This document shows positions 55,570-64,000 of a DNA stretch of 64,000 nt, one piece after another. The stretch comes from Acinetobacter haemolyticus CIP 64.3 = MTCC 9819 (GTDB taxonomy: Bacteria; Pseudomonadota; Gammaproteobacteria; Pseudomonadales; Moraxellaceae): assembly GCF_000369065.1 (NCBI RefSeq), contig NZ_KB849804.1, positions 175,303-239,302 on the forward strand. The letters run 5' to 3'. Position 1 is the first letter of the stretch. Each line of letters opens with the position of its first letter. The notes under the pieces were generated by a model. That model had not been told where the DNA came from and did no database searches. It saw only the letters and a list, made by a program, of their open reading frames with translations. The position numbers and the translations under genes are program-made.

Positions 55570-55601
55570 ATTGTTTTAGAGTTTATATAAATTTTAGTGG
55601 T

Positions 55602-56366
55602 TTAAAATATAGATATTCCCATTCTGATAATAAGGAAAATTAACAAAATCAGGAAAAATATTCTAATAAACTGACTACCATAATGTAGTGCTAAAAAAAC
55701 TCCGACAAAAGAACCCAGAATATTACAGAATGCTATGATTAAACCGATCTCCCAGAGGATATGACCAGTTGGTATGAAAAATAGCAGTGCTGCACTAAAT
55801 GTACCTAGGTTCACTACCTTCGCGGATGCGGAGGCACTGAGAAAATCAAAACCAAGTACTTTGACAAAAAGGAAAAGTAGAAAGCTTCCACTGCCTGGAC
55901 CAAAAATGCCATCATAAAACCCAATAACCCCACCAAAAACGATGCCTAAAAAAATTTCTTTATGACCACATTTGATATCAGTGCTATACGCTCCTAAATC
56001 TTTTTTTAGAAAAGTATAAACGGCCATGATGATGAGCAAGAATAAAACGCTATATGTCATAAACTGCTTTGGGATATGAGCGATTGACATAGCGCCAATA
56101 AATGCAAATACAAAAGCTGAAAGCATTGTGGGGATTAGAAGTTTCCAAACAAACTTAACTTTGTGTACATATCGAAAGAAAGATGATGCTGTTCCAGCCC
56201 ATACAGCCAATTTATTTGTGCCCAAAACGGTGGCAATACTATGTTGTGGTAGTGCATTTAGTAAGGCTGGTATTTGCACTAGACCACCACCACCGACAGC
56301 GGCATCAATTAAACCACCACAAAAGGCAAAAAGTCCCAAGATAATGAGGGTGGTTTCATCAATCAT
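55602..56366 (-). CDS. TSUP-family membrane transporter (TauE/SafE)
   Basis: This 254-residue inner-membrane protein has seven or eight hydrophobic helices and the family signatures GGLIDAAVGGGGLVQIPALL near the N-terminus and IGFYDGIFGPGSGSFLLF in the middle. TSUP proteins move sulfite, sulfoacetate or related anions; the substrate is not known here. It is divergent from the LysR gene at 56540 (173 bases), which probably regulates it. Convergent with umuC. Confidence 0.92.
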   Translation of the reverse strand: MIDETTLIILGLFAFCGGLIDAAVGGGGLVQIPALLNALPQHSIATVLGTNKLAVWAGTASSFFRYVHKVKFVWKLLIPTMLSAFVFAFIGAMSIAHIPKQFMTYSVLFLLIIMAVYTFLKKDLGAYSTDIKCGHKEIFLGIVFGGVIGFYDGIFGPGSGSFLLFLFVKVLGFDFLSASASAKVVNLGTFSAALLFFIPTGHILWEIGLIIAFCNILGSFVGVFLALHYGSQFIRIFFLILLIFLIIRMGISIF

Positions 56367-56539
56367 AATAGTGAACCAATAGATTGTATTTAAATCTTAA
56401 AAATTGGTGTTATAAATAGACTTTTAACTTCAACGCTTAATACATAGAAGTAGTCGTTATTGTTGAAATTACGATAATTGAATGCTGATTACAAATGACT
56501 TATATTGAGTTTTAAATTCTATAAAAATGAATAGTTAAA

Positions 56540-57400
56540 ATGGAATTAGCCCAAATCAGAATGTTCAAAACGGTTGCGGATACTGGAAGCATTATCAGAG
56601 CATCCGAATTATTACATTGCGTCCCTTCGAATATAACCACCCGAATTAAACTGCTTGAAGAAGAATTGGGTACTCAGTTGTTTATTCGACAAGGGAGAGG
56701 ATTAGTCATTAGTCCATCTGGGGTTATTTTTCTTGAATATGCAAATGAAATCTTATTTTTATGCGATGAAGCGAGTCGTGCAATCAGTATGAACGCACCG
56801 CCTTCTGGCGTATTAAAAATTGGTGCAATTGAATCATCTGCGACCAGTAGATTGCCGAAATTATTATCTCAATACCATCAAGAATATCCATTGGTTAAAC
56901 TTCAGTTTAGTACAGGAACTTGGCCACAACTGATCAAGGATGTTTCAGAGTTTAAACTGGATGGAGCAATTATAGCAGTTGATCAAAAGCATCCATCTAT
57001 TGAACGGCTGAAGATTTATAAGGAGGAGTTGATTGTAATTGCTTCACCATCCTTGGGTGAATTAAAGCAGCCAAAGGATTTATCTGATAAAGATATCTAT
57101 ATGTGGCCAGTAGGGTGTCCTTACCGCAGCGCTTTAGAACATTGGTTGAGCCTTAATAATGTCTCTGTGCAAATTACGAGTATGGCAAGTTATGCAACAA
57201 TTCTAGGATGTATTAGTGCTGGTTCAGGGGTATCACTGGTTCCCAAAAGTGTTTATGAGCAATTCAAAGGAATAGGTGGGATACGAGGGTACTCATTTGA
57301 ACAGATACCATCTATCCAAAGCTATTTTATTTGGAATAAGAAATCTAAGGGACATCGTGCAAAAGATGTTTTTATAGATTTACTGAAGTCAGTATGCTGA
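56540..57400 (+). CDS. LysR-family regulator next to the TSUP transporter
   Basis: This 286-residue regulator has an N-terminal winged helix (MELAQIRMFKTVADTGSIIRASELLHCVPSNITTRIKLLEEELG) and an effector domain (GVLKIGAIESSATSRLPKLLSQY). The CVPSNITTRI recognition helix is typical of a LysR subgroup often found beside transporters. Divergent orientation to the TSUP gene suggests that it controls it. The ligand is unknown. Confidence 0.9.
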   Translation: MELAQIRMFKTVADTGSIIRASELLHCVPSNITTRIKLLEEELGTQLFIRQGRGLVISPSGVIFLEYANEILFLCDEASRAISMNAPPSGVLKIGAIESSATSRLPKLLSQYHQEYPLVKLQFSTGTWPQLIKDVSEFKLDGAIIAVDQKHPSIERLKIYKEELIVIASPSLGELKQPKDLSDKDIYMWPVGCPYRSALEHWLSLNNVSVQITSMASYATILGCISAGSGVSLVPKSVYEQFKGIGGIRGYSFEQIPSIQSYFIWNKKSKGHRAKDVFIDLLKSVC

Positions 57401-57428
57401 TGTACCTAGAGGGGAGCTTAACTCAAAT

Positions 57429-57455
57429 TAAAAAAAGACAGGTCGAAGCCTGTCT
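57429..57455 (-). terminator. Terminator after the SRPBCC gene
   Basis: AGACAGG pairs with CCTGTCT around six bases; the minus-strand transcript continues into seven T residues, so it ends transcription of the gene at 57479. Confidence 0.82.
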
Positions 57456-57478
57456 AGGGTGATGATATAAAGCATAGA

Positions 57479-57943
57479 CTATAAACTTTTTGCATAGGCT
57501 TCGAGTTGATCGACCACAGTTCCCCAGCCACTAAAAAAGCCCATGTCTTCATGTTGTTGTCGAGCTGTGGGTGTGCGGTGACGTGCAATCGCTGTATATT
57601 TGGTTGAGCCATTACCAAGGTCTTCAAACAAAATAATCGCCGTCATAAATGGATTTTCACTTGGTTTCCAGTCTTCAGTATAAGCATCAGTGAACACTAA
57701 TTTTTCATGCTCAATAATTTCTAAAAATACGCCGTGATTCGGAATCTGATTACCATCGACATCAAATAGCGTATTAAATTTTCCACCAACTCTTAAATCA
57801 ATTTCACAAGACACAATTGCGTGAGGCTTGGGAATAAAGAAATGTTTAATATGCTCTGGCGTAGTCCAACATTCCCAGAGTAATTCACGTGGTACATTGA
57901 TGGTTCGCTCTAGTTTTAGATCTGTTTGAGGGTCAAGGTTCAT
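57479..57943 (-). CDS. SRPBCC/AHSA1-family protein
   Basis: This 154-residue protein has the typical AHSA1-like start LERTINVPRELLWECWTTPEHIKHFFIPKP, GGKFNTLFDVDGNQIPNHGVFLEI in the middle, and the C-terminal helix GFFSGWGTVVDQLEAYAKSL. The fold binds small hydrophobic ligands. It overlaps the upstream ArsR-type regulator by 11 bases, a very common pair in bacteria, so it is part of one transcript and probably controlled by that regulator. The ligand is unknown. Confidence 0.9.
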   Translation of the reverse strand: MNLDPQTDLKLERTINVPRELLWECWTTPEHIKHFFIPKPHAIVSCEIDLRVGGKFNTLFDVDGNQIPNHGVFLEIIEHEKLVFTDAYTEDWKPSENPFMTAIILFEDLGNGSTKYTAIARHRTPTARQQHEDMGFFSGWGTVVDQLEAYAKSL

Positions 57944-58280
57944 TTTTTCTTTTCCTTTGTAAATTGAGTGCGTAGTCTTCTAATTGATTTAAGCGTGTTT
58001 CCCACATGGTTTGTTGTTGATGTAACCAGTGTTGCACAGGATTTAATGCATTTGGGCTCAGTGCATATGTTCTGACTCTGCCATTTTTTAGGGTTGTGAT
58101 AAGTCCAGCTTCTTCTAGTTTTCTTAGGTGTTTCAGAAAAGAAGGTAGTGCCATCGCATGTTCTTCTGCTAATGATGTCGTGGTCGCGTCACCATGAGAC
58201 AGACGAGTCAAGATAGCTCTGCGTGTTGGATCACTTAAAGCATTAAATAAAAGATCGAGTTGCGAATCATACTTAGCCAT
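57933..58280 (-). CDS. ArsR-family winged-helix regulator
   Basis: This 115-residue regulator starts MAKYDSQLDLLFNALSDPTRRAILTRLSHG at 58280; 17 further upstream codons are open but hydrophobic and unlikely. The winged-helix core is SLAEEHAMALPSFLKHLRKLEEAGLITTLKNGRVRTYAL. It lacks the cysteine metal motifs of ArsR or SmtB, so it is not obviously a metal sensor. It overlaps the SRPBCC gene. A palindrome covers its own start codon, suggesting autorepression. Confidence 0.9.
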   Translation of the reverse strand: MAKYDSQLDLLFNALSDPTRRAILTRLSHGDATTTSLAEEHAMALPSFLKHLRKLEEAGLITTLKNGRVRTYALSPNALNPVQHWLHQQQTMWETRLNQLEDYALNLQRKRKNEP

Positions 58281-58290
58281 ATAGCTAAGT
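58271..58290. promoter_or_regulatory. Palindrome over the arsR-type start codon
   Basis: ACTTAGC and GCTAAGT form a perfect inverted repeat around CATATA, covering the start codon. Further half-sites (GCTAAGT-like) lie at about 58333-58341. The position suits an autorepressor operator. Confidence 0.55.
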
Positions 58291-58422
58291 ATTAGCTCAA
58301 AAAAAACACAAGTCAAGAAAAACTTATCCAAAAGGCTAAGTTTCCCAGTAACTCAGTTGTAGTACATGCTCATAAATAAAAAATGATGGTTTGATATTCA
58401 ATGCTCAAACTCGTTAGTGAGC

Positions 58423-59532
58423 TCACCGAATATTTTCCCACCATTGTTTAAAGCGCTGATGATCGTTATCGAGTTCAACTAACTCACCAATCATCGGTGT
58501 CGCAAGTCGATACTTTCTCGATTTTGAATATTCTGTAATTCTAGTAATTGGTTCATACCACGGATGTTTGGCTAAACTAAACTTGGAATGATGAACAGGT
58601 ATCATATTACGTGCATTCAATTCCTCAGTGGCTTGAGCAACCTCATTCGGGTGACAATGTACCGCATGCCAAGCGGCATCATATTGTCCATTTTCCATCA
58701 ATGCCCAATCGAAAGGCCCATATTTTTCACCGATTTCGACAAAGTGTTTGTTATAGCCACCATCGCCAGTGTAAAAAATCTTTTTATTTGGTGATTGAAT
58801 AATAAATGAAATCCATAGATTTTTGCCGCCATCGAAAGCACGTCTTGAGTCGTGATGAGTGGTCTCGGTGATGATAGTAATACCATCGTCAAACTCAATG
58901 TGATCTCCCTAATCTTTTTCAATCAGTATATCTTTGGGATAACCCCAATATTCAAAATGTTCACCAACACCGAGCCCTGTGATCACATATTTGACTTTGT
59001 TCTTTAATTGCAAAATGGTTTTATAATCCAAATGATCATAGTGATCATGTGAAATCAGTAAATAATCAATATCAGGTAATTCATCGACGGTATAGATATC
59101 AGTTCCTTGATAAGCACGAGTTCCCCAAGGCAGAGGCGAGACTTTGCCACTCATGACTGGGTCAATTAAAAAAGTTTTACCGTGGAGCTGCATAAAAACA
59201 GAAGAATGCCCGAACCAGATGATGACATCCTGTTGAGGATTGAGTGTCCGTAAGTTGGTTTTAACCGAAGGGATAATATCTTTGGGGTGACGATGCGGAA
59301 TGGTTTTAATAAAGGTTCTATATAGTTCAATGAAGGTGTGGGAGCAATCTGTCATGCCTCGTTTTTCGGTGAGATTGCGAAATTGACCTTGTCTATAGTT
59401 GGGAGAGTTTTGAATACGTTGTAGTCGTTCTCCAGAGGGTAGTCTTCCAAAAAGAGGGTGTCGTGTATAGAGAAAACAGATAAAAATAAGTAGGCTTAGA
59501 GCGAGAGCAAAAACAATAAGCATAAATCGCAT
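58423..59532 (-). pseudogene. Metallo-beta-lactamase-fold hydrolase interrupted by a TAG codon
   Basis: Reading from ATG 59532, the frame has an N-terminal membrane anchor (FMLIVFALALSLLIFICFLY), then the metal-binding LLISHDHYDHLD, and reaches TAG at 58909-58911 (codon 208). The same frame then continues GDHIEFDDGITIITETTHHDS, FYTGDGGYNKHF and MIPVHHSKFSLAKHPWYEP to 58423, completing a normal hydrolase of the NAPE-PLD/UlaG-like group. TAG differs by one base from TGG, and Trp is likely at this place. If real, the product lacks half the metal site and is inactive. Confidence 0.82.
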
Positions 59533-59791
59533 TACCTTTTATTTGAGCATTCGATAGTCAATATTAATAGAAAGTAAAAGCGACAAAATGATGAAACATT
59601 GATAAAAAGTCGATGAATGAAAATGTCGTGATCGTGATATAGCTTAATTTTTATTGTGATCATGCAAAGCTGAAAAAAGTAAGTCAGCGGTGACATGATT
59701 GAGCAAAACGAAGCCATTAGCGGGAGGTGGTTTATGCTAGACTATGTGTGGATAACAGTATTCATCACTGTGAATAAAATGAGTAAATAAG

Positions 59792-60445
59792 ATGATTGGG
59801 CAGCAGAGAAACATATTAGCGGCGATGGGAATAGATGTTTGGATTCCTAGAGACGTTGTATGTCAAAAAAATACTGCACCAAGTCTGTGGCGAGATCAGA
59901 TCATTGATCAACCGACTCAATACAGTGAACCTGTACAGAACAATGATGCTCGTATTACTCAAGATGCTCCAATGGCATCTGTGGAAACTCAGCCCGCGAT
60001 AGTCCGAGAGAGTTCACAACAGGTTGAGCTTGACGAAAAACCAGTTGTTAAAGATTCGGTTATAGAAAAAGAGCAAATCGTCATCACTGCACCAGTCCAA
60101 GCGTTTGAGTTGCAGATGTACGTTCTAGAAAATTGTGCTCTTTTAGTGGAAAGTAGTCAGCTAAATGATGCGCAACGACAACTATGGCAAAATATTCAAA
60201 AAGCTCGACTTGGTCAGTATGCTGAATTGAAATGGCCATTTCCACTGGCCGCTTTTCAGGAAAGTCGTGGACTTTCGTCTTATATTCAAGGCTTTTTAGA
60301 TGCAACAGCAAACAATAAAAAAATTCTTTGTCTTGGCCAGCTCGATTTTATTCAACATACCAATATATTGCATCTTGCAAGTTTAGAGGAAATGATTGTT
60401 CAACCTTTATTAAAAAGACGGTTATGGCAGCTTATGCAGTCGTAG
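59792..60445 (+). CDS. Hypothetical protein, possibly related to DNA polymerase III psi (HolD)
   Basis: This 217-residue protein starts MIGQQRNILAAMGIDVWIPRD, resembling the QLGI--W-LR peptide by which HolD binds chi, and later has DAQRQLWQNIQKARLGQY, like the ALWQQI helix of HolD. The stretch from about 35 to 95 is acidic and disordered (VELDEKPVVKDSVIEKEQIV). The match is by eye and weak, so I give no symbol. It lies 17 bases before the dehydrogenase gene, probably in one operon. A DnaA-box-like TGTGGATAA is 36 bases upstream. Confidence 0.6.
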   Translation: MIGQQRNILAAMGIDVWIPRDVVCQKNTAPSLWRDQIIDQPTQYSEPVQNNDARITQDAPMASVETQPAIVRESSQQVELDEKPVVKDSVIEKEQIVITAPVQAFELQMYVLENCALLVESSQLNDAQRQLWQNIQKARLGQYAELKWPFPLAAFQESRGLSSYIQGFLDATANNKKILCLGQLDFIQHTNILHLASLEEMIVQPLLKRRLWQLMQS

Positions 60446-60462
60446 GAAATGGAAAGCTCAGA

Positions 60463-61428
60463 ATGAAGAAAGTCGTTGTATTTAGTCAAATTGATCAAGA
60501 CGTTTTAGCGCGCTTACAACAAAGTTATCAGGTTGTGGTTCTCAACCCTAAACTAGGGGATATTAACGAGCAAATCCGTACTGAAGTCGTTGACGCAGAT
60601 GCCATGATTGGTGTAGGACGTTTACTCAATGAAAGTAATTTAGCACCTGCACAAAAACTAAAAATCATTTCGACTGTTTCAGTTGGCTATGACAACTATG
60701 ATGTTGAGTATCTAAATCAAAGAAAAATTTGGCTTGCGAATACGCCACATGTATTGACTGAAACAACAGCGGATTTAGCTTTTAGTTTGCTACTGAGTGC
60801 GGCACGTAAAATTCCGCAATTAGATAGTTGGACCAAGCAAGGACAATGGAAACGGACTGTACCGATTGATCAATTTGGTGTGGATGTTTTCGGTAAAACC
60901 CTTGGTATTATTGGGTTAGGTCATATTGGTGCAGCCATTGCACGTCGCGGTTTTTATGGTTTCAATATGAATATTTTGTATCATAACCGCCGTGAAAAAA
61001 TCGAAGTTGCTCAAGCCGTTAATGCACAATATCGAGAATTAGATCAATTATTACAACAATCTGATTTTGTCGTGGTTGCGGTGGATCTAAATAGTGAATC
61101 AAAAGCACTAATCGGAGAGGCACAATTTGATCTCATGCAAAAACATGCGGTGTTTGTGAATATTGCACGTGGTTCCGTTGTCGATGAAGATGCACTTATT
61201 CAGGCATTGCAACAAAATAAAATCTTTGCAGCAGGTTTGGATGTCTATGCAAAAGAACCTTTGCAAGACTCCCCATTGTTTGAGCTTGCAAATGTAGTCA
61301 CTGCACCACATATCGGTTCAGCTACTTTGGAAACACGCCAAAAGATGGTGAATCTCGCTTATCAAAACCTGATTGATGCTTTAGAAGATCGCGTACCCCG
61401 TTATTTAGTCAATCCAAAATTTGAATAA
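60463..61428 (+). CDS. D-2-hydroxyacid dehydrogenase (GhrB-like)
   Basis: This 321-residue NAD(P)-dependent enzyme starts MKKVVVFSQIDQDVL at 60463 (45 upstream codons are open but belong to the previous gene's region). It shows ADAMIGVGRLLNES and the NAD fold GKTLGIIGLGHIGAAIARRG, the catalytic arginine in FVNIARGSVVDEDALIQAL, and the glutamate and histidine of VYAKEPLQDSPLF and VTAPHIGSAT. It probably reduces glyoxylate or hydroxypyruvate. Downstream of the HolD-like gene. Confidence 0.93.
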   Translation: MKKVVVFSQIDQDVLARLQQSYQVVVLNPKLGDINEQIRTEVVDADAMIGVGRLLNESNLAPAQKLKIISTVSVGYDNYDVEYLNQRKIWLANTPHVLTETTADLAFSLLLSAARKIPQLDSWTKQGQWKRTVPIDQFGVDVFGKTLGIIGLGHIGAAIARRGFYGFNMNILYHNRREKIEVAQAVNAQYRELDQLLQQSDFVVVAVDLNSESKALIGEAQFDLMQKHAVFVNIARGSVVDEDALIQALQQNKIFAAGLDVYAKEPLQDSPLFELANVVTAPHIGSATLETRQKMVNLAYQNLIDALEDRVPRYLVNPKFE

Positions 61429-61523
61429 TTGCTTACAACTTGATTGCTGATTAATTGTACTCAACTATCTTTTAAGCCTGCTTAATATTGATACACTTGC
61501 GCCCTTTGTGATTTGGTCTTGGG

Positions 61524-62117
61524 GTGCGTGTGTTCGAGAAATTAGCTGAGCAGAGTTTAGGCTTAATGGGGTGGGAAATTGACAATCATTGGGATTTGGA
61601 TATTGATCAATGTGTCATGATTGCCGCACCACACACCAGTAATTGGGATGCATTATATGCGCGTTTAGCGCTTAAAGCGTTAGGAGTGAATGTTCGTCTA
61701 ACGATTAAAGATAGTTATATGAAATTTCCTTTTGGCCCATTTGTACGTGCAATGGGAGGGATAGGAATTGATCGCAGTGTGAAACAACAAGATCAACAGC
61801 GACCAAGTATGGTGCAGCTCATGAGTGATTTGTTCAAAACCCATCCTAAACTTGTGATGCTTGTTACTCCAGAAGGAACTCGTGCTAAACAAGAACAATG
61901 GAAAACAGGGTTTTACCATGTGGCTGTGGCAGCAGGTGTGCCAATTGCACTGGCTTATATGGACTATGCCAAGAAAAAAACAGGGGTTGGAAAAATTGTC
62001 TATCCTTCGGGTGACTACGAAAAAGATATGACAGAGATCATGGCATTTTATGAAAATATTCACGCAAAATTTCCAGAGAAATTTAGTGTTGACCAACGTT
62101 ATACATCGAGCAAATAA
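61524..62117 (+). CDS. 1-acyl-sn-glycerol-3-phosphate acyltransferase-like protein
   Basis: This 197-residue protein starts at a GTG (MRVFEKLAEQSLGLMGW). The acyltransferase block I is IAAPHTSNWDALYARLALK (an HTSNWD variant of HX4D), and further blocks are FPFGPFVRAMGGIGIDRS, VTPEGTRAKQEQWKTGF and VPIALAYMDYAKK. It would add an acyl chain to a lysophospholipid at the inner membrane. Standalone gene with no strong ribosome-binding site but TTGGGG upstream. The NWD form is common in this family. Confidence 0.88.
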   Translation: MRVFEKLAEQSLGLMGWEIDNHWDLDIDQCVMIAAPHTSNWDALYARLALKALGVNVRLTIKDSYMKFPFGPFVRAMGGIGIDRSVKQQDQQRPSMVQLMSDLFKTHPKLVMLVTPEGTRAKQEQWKTGFYHVAVAAGVPIALAYMDYAKKKTGVGKIVYPSGDYEKDMTEIMAFYENIHAKFPEKFSVDQRYTSSK

Positions 62118-62143
62118 TCTACATTTGATTGTTCGGATATAAA

Positions 62144-62166
62144 AGAAGACAGGAAAGCTGTCTTCT
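62144..62166 (+). terminator. Possible terminator after the acyltransferase gene
   Basis: AGAAGACAG pairs with CTGTCTTCT around five bases, but only few T residues follow, so it may be weak. Confidence 0.55.
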
Positions 62167-62241
62167 ATAACACTTTGTTGCAAATTCTTCTCATTTTCGA
62201 TGTTATATTAATTTTCTCGATTAGAATCATAGAGAAACCAC

Positions 62242-63684
62242 TTGAGATCGCTGCTACTCGCATGTGGCTTAATTGCCACCACTCAAATTAGCCACACTCA
62301 GATTTTCTTGCCATCTCAAACAGCGGGACAAACAGAAGTGCCTGATATTGGCAGCGGCGTTGGTTTGCTTGATCAACAAAAAGAAAAATTTATTGGTGAA
62401 AAAGTATATCGACAAGTGCATCGACAAATGCCGACTATTCAAGATGCTTGGTTAGAAGATCAATTTCTACAGGTTTTCTCAGGGATTCTTAGTCAAACTC
62501 AACTTGGGCAACCAATTGGTCTTATCGTTATTAAAGATCCTCAAATTAACGCGTTCGCTGTGCCAGGTGGATTATTTGCCCTGAACACAGGTTTGATTAC
62601 ATCAGCAAAAAATTTGGATGAAATTGCGGGTGTTATGGCGCACGAAATTGCCCATGTTACTCAACGTCATTATAGTCGCTCACAAGAAGCATTTAAGGGG
62701 CAGGGACTACTTGCTCTCGCTGGGATTCTTGTTGGCGCAGCGATTGCATCACAGGCAGATGGTGATGTTGGATCTGCTGTCATGATGGGAACGCAAGCTG
62801 CATTGATCGATAAGCAGCTTAGTTATAGTCGTAATCAGGAGCGTGAGGCGGATCGTATTGGTATGCAATTTATGTATGCCGCAGGTTATAACCCTCAGAG
62901 CATGGCAGATTATTTCGAAACCATGCATCGCGCGACTAGTCGAGTGAGTTTTTTACCAGACTTCTGGTTGACCCATCCATTAACCACCGAACGTATGAGT
63001 GAAGCTCGTTTACGTGCCAATCAATTACCTCGGGTTAAACCTAAAATTTATGATCTCGATTTTGAAATACTGAAATGGTATACCACCGTTACGTCTAATC
63101 AAGCCAACGAAATTCAGTTATTAGCATTAGCAAATCAAAAAAATACTGCAGCTCAACTGGCACTGAGTAAATTTTATCTTGAACAAGGTGATTATACTCA
63201 AGCTCAGGCAAATCTTGATTTGGTCAAAAATAGATTAAAGTCACATGTATTGGTGCCTTTGATCCAAACTGATATTTATCTGGGTCAAAATAAATTAGCA
63301 CAAGCACATGATGCGATTAGTTCAATCCAAAAAACTATGCCTGAAAATAGAGCTTTGTCCTATAAGTTTGCTGAAGTATTGATTCGACAGGGGCAGGTAG
63401 CACAAGCGCAAAGTTTGGTGCAGCGCTTCATCCATAAAAATCAGAGAGATATTCAAGGTTGGGCACTATTACAACGTGCTGCAAATTTAGATAAAGAGTT
63501 ACCATTACAAGCTGTCAATGTCTTATGTTATCGTGCTGAGGTTGAGTATTGGTCTGGTTATGAAGAGAATGCGATTAAGTCATTGCTTCATGCGCAACGA
63601 TTGGCAAAAGGTAATATGGCAATGTCTGCAAAAATTGATGCACGTTTAAAACAAATGCAAGATGACCGCCGTAGAAAAATTTAA
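62242..63684 (+). CDS. M48-family metalloprotease, BepA-like
   Basis: This 480-residue protein starts at a TTG (MRSLLLACGLIATTQISH) with GAGAAAC upstream, giving a signal peptide. The M48 zinc motif is GVMAHEIAHVTQRHYS, and the downstream glutamate ligand lies in SRNQEREADRIGMQFMY. A C-terminal TPR region (about 290-480: LALSKFYLEQGDYTQAQANLDLVKNRL) follows. This is the architecture of BepA (YfgC), a periplasmic protease and chaperone for outer membrane proteins such as LptD. Other ATG starts downstream would lose the signal, so TTG is favoured. Confidence 0.9.
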   Translation: MRSLLLACGLIATTQISHTQIFLPSQTAGQTEVPDIGSGVGLLDQQKEKFIGEKVYRQVHRQMPTIQDAWLEDQFLQVFSGILSQTQLGQPIGLIVIKDPQINAFAVPGGLFALNTGLITSAKNLDEIAGVMAHEIAHVTQRHYSRSQEAFKGQGLLALAGILVGAAIASQADGDVGSAVMMGTQAALIDKQLSYSRNQEREADRIGMQFMYAAGYNPQSMADYFETMHRATSRVSFLPDFWLTHPLTTERMSEARLRANQLPRVKPKIYDLDFEILKWYTTVTSNQANEIQLLALANQKNTAAQLALSKFYLEQGDYTQAQANLDLVKNRLKSHVLVPLIQTDIYLGQNKLAQAHDAISSIQKTMPENRALSYKFAEVLIRQGQVAQAQSLVQRFIHKNQRDIQGWALLQRAANLDKELPLQAVNVLCYRAEVEYWSGYEENAIKSLLHAQRLAKGNMAMSAKIDARLKQMQDDRRRKI

Positions 63685-63717
63685 TTCTTATTAGAAAAAG
63701 TGTAATTGGGGGAGCGA

Positions 63718-64000
63718 ATGGTTAAAGGGCAATGCCTATGTGGGGCTGTGCAATATCAATATCATGCAGAGATCGAAAATAGTATCTTGTGTTATTGTCA
63801 ACACTGTCAGCAAGCACAAGGTGCATTTGCAGGTTGGAATAGCCCACTTGATCAAAGTAAGTTTGAGTTTGAGAAGGGGCGAGATCAACTCAAAGAATAT
63901 TTCCATACACCAAATAAAGCACGCGTTTTTTGTCAGCAATGTGGTAGTCCAATTTATTCGTATCGTACTGACTTGCCCAATGTGATCCGATTGCGTCTAG
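63718..64000 (+). CDS. GFA-family protein (zinc-binding), cut off by the right edge
   Basis: The ATG at 63718 follows GGGGGAGCGA, a strong ribosome-binding site. The first 94 codons are seen; the frame is open to the window end. Zinc ligands of the glutathione-dependent formaldehyde-activating enzyme (Gfa) fold are CLCGAVQYQ, CYCQHCQQAQG and CQQCGSPIYS. Most members have no proven activity; the name refers to the fold. It lies 33 bases after the BepA-like gene. Confidence 0.9.
   Translation, partial: MVKGQCLCGAVQYQYHAEIENSILCYCQHCQQAQGAFAGWNSPLDQSKFEFEKGRDQLKEYFHTPNKARVFCQQCGSPIYSYRTDLPNVIRLRL

Noticed and set aside
61698..62183. 161-codon ORF antisense to the acyltransferase
   Set aside because: Covered by a supported gene on the other strand; Cys/His/Phe-rich composition of a shadow frame.

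Overview
The window is chromosomal DNA from a gammaproteobacterium, almost certainly an Acinetobacter species. The strongest markers are a ddrR / umuDAb / umuC locus with an intact UmuDAb-type operator, and a rubA-rubB-estB-oxyR cluster in the order described for Acinetobacter. The low GC content and the neighbouring housekeeping genes (obgE, proB, lysS, cysDN, aceA, kdsDC-lptCAB, mutS-fdxA) agree. I could run no database search, so species is not assigned.

Layout. 1-3.5 kb: two membrane-anchored unknown proteins (the second broken by an in-frame TAG), then obgE and proB. 3.5-9.4 kb, minus strand: a tightly packed series of a DUF1615 lipoprotein, a HAD phosphatase and a ferric iron ABC transporter (ATPase, binding protein, fused permease). 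9.4-14 kb: dusB, then the rubredoxin / rubredoxin reductase / esterase / OxyR cluster. 14-21 kb: an SRPBCC protein, lysS, a Wzi-like outer membrane protein, and cysDN preceded by an overlapping 32-codon leader ORF. 21-29 kb: small unknowns, a CNNM/CorC transporter-like protein, a LysR regulator divergent from aceA, an NlpE-like lipoprotein, tRNA-Gly(GCC) and cysS. 29-32.5 kb: kdsD-kdsC-lptC-lptA-lptB, the Kdo and LPS export operon. 32.7-37.5 kb: a complete type I secretion exporter without a neighbouring substrate. 37.6-45.4 kb: YigZ-family protein, acetyltransferases, a universal stress protein, an O-methyltransferase, an M15-like peptidase, fdxA and mutS.

45.4-53 kb is an accessory island. 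It carries a remnant of an IS3-family transposase, an orphan ModA-like binding protein, a LysR regulator, a short ORF resembling the beginning of the tricarballylate dehydrogenase TcuA, and a tctCBA-type transporter whose tctA is frameshifted. Two paralogous 72-77 residue proteins of unknown function sit at the two edges of this island, and both are preceded by the same bipartite sequence TTACAA-N7-GTCGACAA. This pair is my best candidate for something undescribed.

53-64 kb: the DNA damage locus (ddrR, umuDAb, umuC), a TSUP exporter with a divergent LysR regulator, an ArsR/SRPBCC pair, a metallo-beta-lactamase-fold hydrolase interrupted by a TAG in place of a probable Trp codon, a possible HolD-like protein, a 2-hydroxyacid dehydrogenase, an acyltransferase, a BepA-like M48 metalloprotease and the start of a GFA-family gene. 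The window has three apparent gene-breaking mutations (two amber codons and one single-base frameshift). These could be true decay or sequence errors.
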